Shown in pieces: positions 26,392-34,437 of a stretch of DNA of 64,000 nucleotides; position 1 is the first letter of the stretch; every line of letters begins with the position of its first letter. The stretch is from an uncultured Hyphomicrobiales bacterium (GTDB lineage: Bacteria > Pseudomonadota > Alphaproteobacteria > Rhizobiales > Ancalomicrobiaceae). The stretch covers positions 1 through 64,000 of the forward strand of contig CAIYYN010000008.1 of NCBI GenBank assembly GCA_903930435.1, written 5' to 3'. Both the position numbers and the translations under genes were made by a program. A model generated the notes under the pieces. The model saw only the letters and a program-made list of their open reading frames with translations, was not told where the DNA came from and searched no databases.

Positions 26392-28065
26392 ATGACAGAT
26401 ATGCCGACTGAAACCATTGTCCCGACGGGGGCCGATCCGGACTGGTGGCGCGGTGCCGTCATCTACCAGATCTATCCGCGCAGCTTTCAGGATTCCAACG
26501 GGGATGGCATCGGCGATCTCGCAGGGATCGTTGATCGGCTGGATTACGTGGCTTCGCTCGGGGTTGATGCGATCTGGCTGTCGCCGTTCTTCACGTCGCC
26601 GATGCTGGATTTCGGCTACGACGTCGCGGATTACTGCGATGTCGATCCAATGTTTGGTACGCTTGCGGACTTCGATCGGCTGATTGCGCGCGCCAGGTCA
26701 TTGGGTATTCGCGTGATTATCGATCTGGTGCTGTCGCATACCTCCGACCGCCATCCCTGGTTCGTGGAAAGTCGCTCGTCACGCGATAACGCCTATGCCG
26801 ACTGGTACGTCTGGGCTGATCCGAAGCCGGACGGAACGCCGCCGACGAATTGGCTGTCGATTTTCGGTGGCTCATCCTGGGAATGGGAATCGGGCCGGCA
26901 GCAGTATTTCCTGCATAACTTCCTGACAACGCAGCCGGATTTGAACCTGCACAACCCCGCAGTCCAGACTGCCGTGCTTGATGTCGCCCGGTTCTGGCTT
27001 GATCGCGGAGTAAGCGGCTTCCGGCTGGATACGGTGAATTTCTACTTCCACGACCGCGACTTGCGTGACAATCCCCCGGCGAACCCTGCTGATCCCGTGA
27101 CGACGGTGCCGCGCAGCAATCCCTACAGTCGGCAGTTGCATCTCTACGACAAGAACCGACCGGAAAATCTGGCATTCCTCGAACGCTTGCGGGCGCTTTT
27201 GAACGCCTATCCCGACACGACGTCTGTCGGTGAACTCGGGACGGACCACGACGTCTATCCGATGACCGCAGCCTATACGGAGGCGGGCAAGCGGATCCAC
27301 ATGGCCTATAGTTTCGAACTGTTCGGAACAGACCTGTCAGCCAATGATATCCGCCGTATCGCGGAGGGCATGGATCGTGGTCTGGAGACCGGCTGGGTCA
27401 GTTGGGCACTGTCGAACCATGATGTGACGCGGGTCGTGTCGCGCTGGGGACACGTTGGCGATGCTGAGCGGTTTGCGCCCTTGGCTCTCGCGCTGGTGAC
27501 ATCCTTACGCGGCACGCCGTCGATCTATCAGGGCGAAGAATTGGGACTGGCCGAGGCAGACGTCCCGTTCGAATTGCTACAGGACCCCTATGGCAAACGG
27601 TTCTGGCCCACCTACAAGGGTCGGGACGGCTGCCGTACACCAATGCCCTGGCGCTCAGACAATGCCGGAGGTGGCTTCACGACCGGCACACCGTGGTTGC
27701 CTCTCTCCGGCGATCATCTGGCCCGATCGGTCGACGCTGAAACGGCTGCCCCCGGTTCGGTGCTCAATCGCGTCAGGGCCTTCTTGCACTGGCGACGCGG
27801 GCAACGTGCGCTGGTCAAAGGGACAATGCGCTTTATCGATGCGCCTGATCCCGTGCTCGCGTTCGTACGCCAGGGTGGGCTCGATCAGGTGTTTGTGGCG
27901 TTGAACGTGTCTGGCCATCCGGCGACAACTTCGGTCGCGGGCCTTGGGCGTATCGCACCGCTGTCCGGCCATGGTTTCGAGGGCGCATCCGGTGGCCAGT
28001 TGGATGGGGCGACGTTGCGGCTTGGCGGGTTCGGGGCCTTTTTCGGACGGATTGAGCAGGGCTGA
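26392..28065 (+). CDS. aglA: alpha-glucosidase, GH13 (AglA-like)
   Basis: 557 residues, no signal peptide; ATG with AAGG eight bases upstream. The opening WWRGAVIYQIYPRSFQDSNG is the classical start of oligo-1,6-glucosidase/AglA enzymes. Catalytic residues are nucleophile Asp213 (GFRLDTVN), acid/base Glu281 (VGELGTD) and Asp344 (SNHDVTR). The D.DL....L..HT region is LVLSHTSDRHPWF. The family hydrolyses sucrose, maltose, isomaltose, trehalulose or related disaccharides in the cytoplasm. Its place between permease and ATPase genes matches rhizobial aglEFGAK, hence the symbol by similarity. Exact specificity is not proven. Confidence 0.9.
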   Translation: MTDMPTETIVPTGADPDWWRGAVIYQIYPRSFQDSNGDGIGDLAGIVDRLDYVASLGVDAIWLSPFFTSPMLDFGYDVADYCDVDPMFGTLADFDRLIARARSLGIRVIIDLVLSHTSDRHPWFVESRSSRDNAYADWYVWADPKPDGTPPTNWLSIFGGSSWEWESGRQQYFLHNFLTTQPDLNLHNPAVQTAVLDVARFWLDRGVSGFRLDTVNFYFHDRDLRDNPPANPADPVTTVPRSNPYSRQLHLYDKNRPENLAFLERLRALLNAYPDTTSVGELGTDHDVYPMTAAYTEAGKRIHMAYSFELFGTDLSANDIRRIAEGMDRGLETGWVSWALSNHDVTRVVSRWGHVGDAERFAPLALALVTSLRGTPSIYQGEELGLAEADVPFELLQDPYGKRFWPTYKGRDGCRTPMPWRSDNAGGGFTTGTPWLPLSGDHLARSVDAETAAPGSVLNRVRAFLHWRRGQRALVKGTMRFIDAPDPVLAFVRQGGLDQVFVALNVSGHPATTSVAGLGRIAPLSGHGFEGASGGQLDGATLRLGGFGAFFGRIEQG

Positions 28066-28113
28066 GTCCGGCGCTTCGACTAACGACTGAAATGACGACA
28101 GGGAGACGAGCAC

Positions 28114-29208
28114 ATGGCAGAGGTCGAGCTGAAAGGCATCCGAAAGTCATTCGGCAAAATCGAGACGATCCATGGCGTTGACCTGTTGATCCGGGACAAG
28201 GAGTTCGTGGTCTTTGTCGGCCCTTCGGGGTGCGGCAAGTCGACGTTGCTGCGGCTCATTGCGGGGTTGGAGACCATTTCGGGCGGCGAACTGACCTTTG
28301 ACGGCGTCCGCGTGAATGAAGCAGCGCCCAAGGAGCGCGGCATTGCGATGGTGTTCCAGTCCTATGCGCTCTATCCCCATATGACGGTCTATGAGAACAT
28401 GGCGTTCGGGCTGGAATTGTCGAAGGCAGGCAAGGCCGAGATTGACGAGAAGGTCCGCAAGGCTGCCGCCATTCTGGAACTGACCCCCTTGCTGGAACGG
28501 CTGCCGAAACAATTGTCAGGTGGCCAGCGCCAGCGTGTGGCCATCGGGCGTGCCATCGTGCGTGAGCCCCGCGTCTTCCTGTTCGATGAGCCGCTGTCGA
28601 ACCTTGATGCCGCGCTGCGCGTCCAGACACGCATCGAAATCGCCAAGCTGCATCAGGATATGGGCGTGACGATGATCTATGTGACGCACGATCAGGTGGA
28701 AGCGATGACGCTTGCCGACAAGATCGTCGTGCTCAATGCAGGCGTCGTGGAACAGGCGGGGTCACCGCTGGAACTGTACGAGCATCCCGCCAATCTGTTC
28801 GTCGCTGGCTTCATTGGCTCACCGCAGATGAATTTCATCGATACGGAGGTTCAGGCGGCAGGGTCGTCGAGTGTGACGGTTACTCTGCCGGGGGGAGAGG
28901 CATTCACAGTCCCCGTCGACGGGACGACCGCACGCAAGGGCGATCGGGTCAAGCTCGGCATCCGCCCGGAACATCTGCAGGTGGGTACCGAGGCGGACGA
29001 CGGCAAGCTAGCCGGCGTGATCGAGGTGGTCGAGAACCTCGGCGAAAGTCACTTCATCTATCTCAGAACCGCGACAGGGGCGCTCGTGACGATCCGTGCC
29101 AATGGCATATCGAGCCTCACCGCGAAGACAAATCTGAGTGTCCGTATCCCGCCCGAGGCCTGTCATGTGTTCAACAGCGACGGGAACGCGTTGCGGAGGC
29201 TGGGGTGA
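28114..29208 (+). CDS. ABC transporter ATP-binding protein (ThuK/AglK-like)
   Basis: 364 residues. Walker [10 protein letters not shown] is near 37-45, the signature LSGGQRQRVAIGRA near 135, and Walker [16 protein letters not shown] after that. It has the MalK-type C-terminal domain ending EACHVFNSDGNAL. It strongly resembles the ATPase at 19991-21076, so the two operons may share or once shared an ATPase. GGGAG precedes the ATG. Last gene of the alpha-glucoside operon. Confidence 0.92.
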   Translation: MAEVELKGIRKSFGKIETIHGVDLLIRDKEFVVFVGPSGCGKSTLLRLIAGLETISGGELTFDGVRVNEAAPKERGIAMVFQSYALYPHMTVYENMAFGLELSKAGKAEIDEKVRKAAAILELTPLLERLPKQLSGGQRQRVAIGRAIVREPRVFLFDEPLSNLDAALRVQTRIEIAKLHQDMGVTMIYVTHDQVEAMTLADKIVVLNAGVVEQAGSPLELYEHPANLFVAGFIGSPQMNFIDTEVQAAGSSSVTVTLPGGEAFTVPVDGTTARKGDRVKLGIRPEHLQVGTEADDGKLAGVIEVVENLGESHFIYLRTATGALVTIRANGISSLTAKTNLSVRIPPEACHVFNSDGNALRRLG

Positions 29209-29355
29209 GGCTTGACCGCAGCTGAAATTATTCAAACAGATCAATTATTGTAAGTATCTGGAAAAAGTGAATATTTGGAAATAGGTAGCAATAATTATGC
29301 GTCGATTGATCAAAAAATGAATTGTAATAACAATTATATGAAATGATCTGAAATT

Positions 29356-29697
29356 TCATTTAACTAAATTGATGTAAATAATTGCAAAAATGACCGCTGA
29401 GGCTGCGCTCATAATTTGAAAATATTTCTGCCATTTTTTAAATATCTTTGCATCTTCTTTGTCGTCATGTAGATAGTCAAAAGGGTCCATCATTTCTTTG
29501 CTGCCTTTTATAGGCACTTCAAGCCCGCCACCAGACCTGCTTCTGATCATCGAAAAGAAAAACATGAAACTCTTTTCAAAGCGCCACTTATGGGACAGGC
29601 GCTTGACCCCCCGTAGCGCTATCACACCGGGTATTACCCAGGCAAATAATGCAAATCCGACATAGAAGATTAGAAAAGGATATTCGGTCTGTATCAT
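29356..29697 (-). CDS. small membrane protein of unknown function
   Basis: 113 residues from an ATG with AAGGA eight bases upstream. Two hydrophobic helices, one at the N-terminus (FLIFYVGFALFAWVIPGVIAL) and one at the C-terminus (IMSAASAVIFAIIYINLV), flank a basic then acidic cytoplasmic-looking loop (DDKEDAKIFKKWQKYF). I recognise no family. The low GC and A/T-ending codons differ sharply from neighbours, which suggests recent transfer. Confidence 0.6.
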   Translation of the reverse strand: MIQTEYPFLIFYVGFALFAWVIPGVIALRGVKRLSHKWRFEKSFMFFFSMIRSRSGGGLEVPIKGSKEMMDPFDYLHDDKEDAKIFKKWQKYFQIMSAASAVIFAIIYINLVK

Positions 29698-29809
29698 ACG
29701 ATAGATCCTTATCTGTCAGGTTATAAATTTTGTTTATTTAAGCGTAATTATTTTAATTCAAATTTGGTTTTAATCGTATTATATTTTAAGTGGAAAAGAT
29801 AGGGATTAT

Positions 29810-30031
29810 TTATTTAGATCCGGAAGCAATCCATTTAATCCTTAATCTTAGATGCTGCAAAATATCATATGCTGTGTTGGGACTTCTGCTCGAGCACTCA
29901 GGATTAGCAAAAAAAGCTCGTGTGCGGGCAATCTGCTCGTATCGAGACAATGCATTCCATTCAGCCAACTCGGCCTCACTCGGAATGGCTGAGGGCAAGC
30001 CGCGAATTTGAAAATTTGAATCCTCTCTCAT
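29810..30031 (-). CDS. hypothetical small protein
   Basis: 73 residues, ATG start, ribosome-binding site weak. The sequence is hydrophilic with helix-forming stretches (SEAELAEWNALSRYEQIARTRAFF) and no recognised family. An opposite-strand open frame of equal length overlaps it; this strand is preferred for its more protein-like composition. It could be spurious. Confidence 0.35.
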   Translation of the reverse strand: MREDSNFQIRGLPSAIPSEAELAEWNALSRYEQIARTRAFFANPECSSRSPNTAYDILQHLRLRIKWIASGSK

Positions 30032-30114
30032 GCGTTGATCTTACCACAATTCAGAGTCGCTCCGCCAGATGAAGACCAACCGATTGCGACGAAATTGACA
30101 CCCAACAATTCGTC

Positions 30115-30729
30115 TCAATCCCCACCCTCCGTCGACACCCAAGGTCTCGCCTTGGCGTCGCGGGTCTGGAACGCGGCGATGTCGGCGGCATAGCTGGCGG
30201 TCAAGTCGAGATCGTCCCAGCCGTTGAGGAGTTTCATGCGCCAGACGGGATCGATGGTGAAATCGACGACGTGATTGCCGACAGTAATCCGTTGCGTTTC
30301 CAGATCGATCTGGATCGAGGGGTGTTCGGCGAGGAGGTCGATCAGCATGCGGGCGTCGGCGTCGCTGACGCGGGCGGGGAGAACGCCATTGTTCACCGAA
30401 TTGGCGGCGAAAATATCGCCAAAGGAAGGGGCGATCACGCAGCGGAAGCCGTAGTCGGCGAGCGCATAGACGGCGGCTTCGCGCGATGATCCAGAGCCGA
30501 AATTCCTGAGCGCGACCAAGACTTGAGCGCCGGCAAACTTTGGATCATTCAAGGGGAAATCGGCGCGCGGCGTGCCATCCTCGGCAAAGCGCTGGGCGTG
30601 CAGGAGATAATCGCCGTATCCATCCTTGCGCGACCGGCTCATGAAACGGGCCGGTATCAGCTGGTCGGTATCGATATTGGCCACAGGCAGCGGGCAACCA
30701 ATCGTCTGGAGCTGCGTGAAGGGTGTCAT
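30115..30729 (-). CDS. LeuD-like small subunit of a hydro-lyase (isopropylmalate dehydratase family)
   Basis: 204 residues from the ATG at 30729, which overlaps the LeuC-like stop (ATGA). It has the swivelling-domain fold of LeuD: ANIDTDQLIPARF near the start and the conserved GSGSSREAAVYAL and VIAPSFGDIFAANSVNNGVLP. The biosynthetic enzyme usually has NFGCGSSREHA, so Cys and His are replaced by Ser and Ala. The substrate-discriminating loop reads RSRKDGYGDYLL. With its neighbours, this suggests a paralogue acting in catabolism on another 2-hydroxy-acid or maleate-type substrate (compare dimethylmalate, citraconate or maleate hydratases). Housekeeping leucine synthesis cannot be ruled out from the window. 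Confidence 0.85.
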   Translation of the reverse strand: MTPFTQLQTIGCPLPVANIDTDQLIPARFMSRSRKDGYGDYLLHAQRFAEDGTPRADFPLNDPKFAGAQVLVALRNFGSGSSREAAVYALADYGFRCVIAPSFGDIFAANSVNNGVLPARVSDADARMLIDLLAEHPSIQIDLETQRITVGNHVVDFTIDPVWRMKLLNGWDDLDLTASYAADIAAFQTRDAKARPWVSTEGGD

Positions 30730-32153
30730 TGTGCCGTCCTCCCGGCAAGGAATGGCCGCATGTCGGCGAGTTTCCCGGTGATTGCCGCAGCCGCGACCAT
30801 GGCAGGCGACATCAGATGCGTACGCGAGCCCGGTCCCTGGCGTCCCTTGAAGTTGCGGTTGGTGGTGGAAGCGCTGCGTTCGCCGGGGGCGAGAATATCG
30901 CCGTTCATGCCGACGCACATCGAACAGCCGCTGTCGACCCACTCAAGCCCGGCCTCGATGAAGATGCGATCCAGCCCTTCCTCCTCAGCCTGCCGCTTCA
31001 CGAGCGATGAGCCGGGCGACACGAAGCCGGGAACGCTTGCCTTACTGCCAGCAAGGACAGCTGCAGCGGCTCTCAGGTCCTCGATGCGGGCGTTGGTGCA
31101 GGAGCCGATGAAGACGCGGTCGATGGTGATGTCGCTCAATGCCATGCCCGGTCTCAGGCCCATATAGTCGATGGACGCGGCATATTGCGCAGCGCGGGCG
31201 GGATCGGAGATCGTCGCCGGGTCGGGCACAGACCCGGTGATCGGCAAGGCTTCTTCCGGCGAGGTGCCCCATGTGACGACGGGCGCGATCTCGCTCGCGT
31301 CAAGCACCAGTTCACGGTCGAACGTTGCGTCTGCGTCGCTCGCAAGGCCCAGCCAGTGCTCGGCTGCCTCATCAAACAATGCGCCCGAGGGGGCGTAGGG
31401 GCGACCCCTCAGATAGGCGATGGTCGTGCCATCCGGCGCGACAAGTCCGCAGCGCGCGCCGCTTTCAATGGAGAGATTGCAGAGCGTCAGACGGCCCTCG
31501 ATGGACAGCGATCTGACCGCTTCGCCTGCATATTCGACCACATGACCCTGCGCGCCATCCGCGCCAATCCGGGCGATCAGCGTCAGGGCCAAGTCCTTTG
31601 CCCCGACGCCCGGCTGGAATGCGCCATCGACCCGAACGCGCATCGTCTTGGGCTTCCGTTGCCAGAGCGTCTGCGTCATCAGCACATGCGCGACTTCGGA
31701 TGCACCGATGCCAAAGGCCCAGGCGCCCAACGCGCCATGCGTGGATGTGTGGCTGTCACCGCAGACGATGGTCAGGCCGGGCAAGGTCAAGCCCTGTTCG
31801 GGACCGACGACATGCACGATGCCCTGGCGGCGATCTTCAAGCCCGAAGAGATGCACCCTTTCGCGGGTCGTATTGGCGATGAGTTTGTCGACCATGCCGC
31901 GAATGGTCGGGTCCGCGATCCCGCTCGCACGATTGCGGGTGGGAACATAATGGTCGGCGATTCCGAAGGTCAGGTCGGGTCGGGCGACCGGACGGCCCTT
32001 TTCTGCAATCTTGGCGAAGGCGTGATGCGAGCCTTCGTGGACGAAATGGCGATCAATCGCAATCAGCGTCTCGCCATCTTCACGCGTTACGATCGCGTGT
32101 GTGTCCCAGAGCCGATCAAACAGGGTTTTGGGTGTCTCTGACCTGTTGCTCAC
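30726..32153 (-). CDS. LeuC-like large subunit of a hydro-lyase (aconitase superfamily)
   Basis: 475 residues from a GTG at 32153, with a GAGGGAG ribosome-binding site 10 bases upstream. The aconitase-fold 4Fe-4S cysteines are in place: FIGSCTNARIEDL, then GCSMCVGMNGD. The substrate-binding ASTTNRNFKGRQGPGSRTHLMSPAM stretch is also present. With the small subunit downstream it forms a heterodimer that moves or adds water across a C=C of a di- or tricarboxylate. It is divergent from a GntR-led catabolic operon and probably shares its control. By sequence it could be called isopropylmalate dehydratase; context suggests a specialised hydratase. Confidence 0.88.
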   Translation of the reverse strand: MSNRSETPKTLFDRLWDTHAIVTREDGETLIAIDRHFVHEGSHHAFAKIAEKGRPVARPDLTFGIADHYVPTRNRASGIADPTIRGMVDKLIANTTRERVHLFGLEDRRQGIVHVVGPEQGLTLPGLTIVCGDSHTSTHGALGAWAFGIGASEVAHVLMTQTLWQRKPKTMRVRVDGAFQPGVGAKDLALTLIARIGADGAQGHVVEYAGEAVRSLSIEGRLTLCNLSIESGARCGLVAPDGTTIAYLRGRPYAPSGALFDEAAEHWLGLASDADATFDRELVLDASEIAPVVTWGTSPEEALPITGSVPDPATISDPARAAQYAASIDYMGLRPGMALSDITIDRVFIGSCTNARIEDLRAAAAVLAGSKASVPGFVSPGSSLVKRQAEEEGLDRIFIEAGLEWVDSGCSMCVGMNGDILAPGERSASTTNRNFKGRQGPGSRTHLMSPAMVAAAAITGKLADMRPFLAGRTAQ

Positions 32154-32201
32154 CGTTGATAGGCTCCCTCAGTCAATTTTTGCAATGGCTCGCTTTTGGG
32201 C

Positions 32202-32260
32202 TTGACGCCGCGAACCTGTGTCATAACCTAAACAGAAAGCTGTCTGATAAATAAGTCAAG
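32202..32260 (+). promoter_or_regulatory. divergent promoter region between leuC-like and gntR genes
   Basis: On the forward strand TTGACG (32202-32207), a 16-base spacer and TAACCT (32224-32229) make a plausible promoter for the gntR-led operon. An imperfect dyad around AACAG-AAAG-CTGTC (about 32230-32244) and the AT-rich TGTCTGATAAATAAGTCA just after are candidate sites for the GntR regulator. Its site could serve both directions. Confidence 0.4.
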
Positions 32261-32277
32261 AGGCAACAGATCCCGCC

Positions 32278-33129
32278 ATGCATTCAGGCGTCGGTACGTC
32301 CAAGTCGCGCATGCTCTATCTGCTCCTTCGCGAGCGGATCGATAGCGGCGTGTGGGCACCCGGCGCAAGGTTGCCGAGTGAGCCGGTGCTGGCGCAGGAA
32401 CACGGGATTTCGCGCGTCACGGTCCGGCGCGCGCTGGATGCACTCGAGGAAGATAGCCTGATCCGGCGACATGCGGGGGCAGGGACCTTCGTGGCGGAGT
32501 CCGGCAAGCCGAAGCCAATCGTGGCCGATTTCGCCAATTTGCTCGCCCATATCGTCGACATGGGCAATGCGACGAGCGTCAAGCTCCTGAGCTTCTCCTA
32601 TGAAATCCCGTCGCAGGATGTGGCGACCGAACTCGGATTGCAGCCAGCCGAGCGGGTCCAGCATTCGGTTCGGGTACGCCTGACGGACGGCCAACCGTTT
32701 TCCTATCTCGTGACCGATGTGCCTGAGAGCATCGGCGTGAACTGGTCCGAGGCCGAATTGGCAGCGAGGCCATTGCTGGCGCTGCTGGAGCGATCCGGCG
32801 TGACGGCGGAGCGCGCCACGCAGTCGGTCAGCGCGGTTCTGGCGGGACCCGATGCGGCGGCGGCGTTGCAGGTTGACGTCGGGTCTGCGCTCCTTGAAAT
32901 TCGCCGCACCGTCTATGACAGCGCCAATCGCGGGATCGAGCATCTGCACGCGCTCTACAGGCCGGATCGCTATATTTTCCAGATGGATATGAAACGCACG
33001 ACGCGCGATGGCAACCGTCGCTGGACGCCCGTCGAACACCCGGATCGCGGGGCGCAGCGCAGTCCCCGCAACACACGTCCCCATCATCGTTTGTCCACCC
33101 CCAGCACAAGAGTGGTTTCCCATGACTAA
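32278..33129 (+). CDS. GntR-family (HutC/UTRA) transcriptional regulator
   Basis: 283 residues. The N-terminal winged helix-turn-helix (about 12-75) reads RIDSGVWAPGARLPSEPVLA then ISRVTVRRALDALEEDSLI. A UTRA ligand domain (about 85-235) ends YRPDRYIFQMDMKR. Some 45 additional residues rich in Arg, Pro and His follow and overlap the start of the next gene by eight bases. They look like read-out of untranslated sequence rather than a domain. It is the first gene of the transporter and enzyme operon and divergent from the LeuCD-like pair. It probably represses both until the substrate or an early intermediate binds. Confidence 0.88.
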   Translation: MHSGVGTSKSRMLYLLLRERIDSGVWAPGARLPSEPVLAQEHGISRVTVRRALDALEEDSLIRRHAGAGTFVAESGKPKPIVADFANLLAHIVDMGNATSVKLLSFSYEIPSQDVATELGLQPAERVQHSVRVRLTDGQPFSYLVTDVPESIGVNWSEAELAARPLLALLERSGVTAERATQSVSAVLAGPDAAAALQVDVGSALLEIRRTVYDSANRGIEHLHALYRPDRYIFQMDMKRTTRDGNRRWTPVEHPDRGAQRSPRNTRPHHRLSTPSTRVVSHD

Positions 33130-34336
33130 GCTCATCAATCGCCGTACCCTGCTCGCCGGAAGTACCATGGTTGCCACGACGGTTGCGATGCCGGGCATCC
33201 TGCGCGCTGCCGAGCCGCCGACCGTGAAGGTCGGGGTGATCCAGCCTGTGACGGGCGCACTCGCCTATGACGGGCAGCAGGGCCAGATCGGTGCCGAAGC
33301 TGCGATCAAGGCCATCAATGACGCTGGCGGCATCAAGTCGCTGGGTGGTGCGAAGATCGAAATGGTCTTCGGTGACGCACGGTCCACGCCTGAAGGCGGC
33401 ACGGCGGAAGTCGAGCGCATGGCGGCGGCAGAGGTTTCGGCCATCGTTGGCGGCTTCGCCTCGCCGATCTGTCTCGCCGCCAGCCAGGCAGCCAGCCGCT
33501 ATGATCTGCCCTATCTCGTTGACGTCGGCGTGGCGGACTCGATCATCACGCGCGGCCTGAAAAATACGTTCCGGTTTGGTCCGGGCTTCGGCATCGTCGC
33601 ACAGACCGGCCTCGACAATCTGGTCAAGATCAATGATGCTGCGGGCAAGCCCGCAAAGACGGTCGTCATCGTGCATGAGGACGGGCTGTTTGGTGCCGGG
33701 CTGGCGAAGCTGCTGCAGGCTGAATTGCCCAAGCGCGGTTTCGAAATCCTCGACACAATCGCTCATCCGACACCGTCGCGCGATATGTCGAACGTGGCTT
33801 TGCAGATCAAGGCCAAGAACCCGGATCTGGTGATACCGTCGTCTTATTACGGCGAAATGGTCCTGCTTATGCGCACGTTGCAGCAGCAGCACATCAAGCC
33901 GAAGGGGATCTACTGTATCCTGAACGGCGCGGCCTCGAACTTCCGCTTCGTCAAGGAGTTCCCGGATGCGGCCCAATATCTCATGGACTGCAACCACTGG
34001 CATGATCCGCGCAAGCCGGTGGCGGAAGCACTGCGCAAGACGGTCGAAGCCAGTGGCAAGTTCTGGACCTACAACATCCCGATGAACTATTCCTCGATGG
34101 TCATTCTGGCCGATGCCATCGAGCGGGCTGGGTCTACGGATCGCCTGAAGATCATCGAAGCGCTCAACAGCTCGACGTTCGCCGGTCACATCATGCCATA
34201 CGGTCCGACGAAATTTGTCGGCGGGCAGAACCAGGGCGCGGCGCCGGTCAATACGCAGGTGCAGGCGGGTGACATCAAGGTCATCTATCCCACCGATTTC
34301 GCGGATGCCAAGGTCGTATATCCCTATCCAGCCTGA
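33122..34336 (+). CDS. ABC transporter substrate-binding protein (branched-chain amino acid/LivJ type), Tat-exported
   Basis: 404 residues. The twin-arginine signal NRRTLLAGSTMVATTVA is cleaved near LRAAE. The mature part starts VKVGVIQPVTGALAYDGQQG, the usual opening of type-I periplasmic binding proteins of the HAAT family. It has VFGDARSTPEGG and the GGFASPICLAASQAASRYDLP cleft. HAAT members also bind amides, urea and aromatic or aliphatic acids, so the ligand may well be the compound broken down by the enzymes downstream. Confidence 0.9.
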   Translation: MTKLINRRTLLAGSTMVATTVAMPGILRAAEPPTVKVGVIQPVTGALAYDGQQGQIGAEAAIKAINDAGGIKSLGGAKIEMVFGDARSTPEGGTAEVERMAAAEVSAIVGGFASPICLAASQAASRYDLPYLVDVGVADSIITRGLKNTFRFGPGFGIVAQTGLDNLVKINDAAGKPAKTVVIVHEDGLFGAGLAKLLQAELPKRGFEILDTIAHPTPSRDMSNVALQIKAKNPDLVIPSSYYGEMVLLMRTLQQQHIKPKGIYCILNGAASNFRFVKEFPDAAQYLMDCNHWHDPRKPVAEALRKTVEASGKFWTYNIPMNYSSMVILADAIERAGSTDRLKIIEALNSSTFAGHIMPYGPTKFVGGQNQGAAPVNTQVQAGDIKVIYPTDFADAKVVYPYPA

Positions 34337-34437
34337 CGGACGCTTCATCTGACGCTGGCCCTGCATGGGCCAGCGATCCGACGACCGGGCTGACTTGACC
34401 CGGTTGTCCCTTTCATTGCCCCAAGCACCGGACTTTC

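Larger units (their letters stand above)
29209..30114. other. AT-rich island between the sugar operon and leuD
   Basis: GC falls far below that of the flanks from about 29215 to 30050. It carries the two small reverse-strand genes listed separately and otherwise only A/T-rich noncoding sequence. No integrase, tRNA or inverted terminal repeats are visible. Confidence 0.6.

Noticed and set aside
29790-30011. Forward open frame overlapping the small reverse-strand gene
   Set aside because: TTG/GTG-type start without ribosome-binding site and less protein-like composition than the opposite strand; at most one of the two is real.
30115-32153. Calling the LeuCD-like pair plain leucine biosynthesis genes with symbols leuC and leuD
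   Set aside because: Altered motifs in the small subunit and catabolic context make the biosynthetic role doubtful; left without symbols.
32828-34366. Reverse-strand open frame of 512 codons opposite the GntR/binding-protein genes
   Set aside because: Same mirror effect in GC-rich codons; the forward strand has a Tat signal and clear family features.
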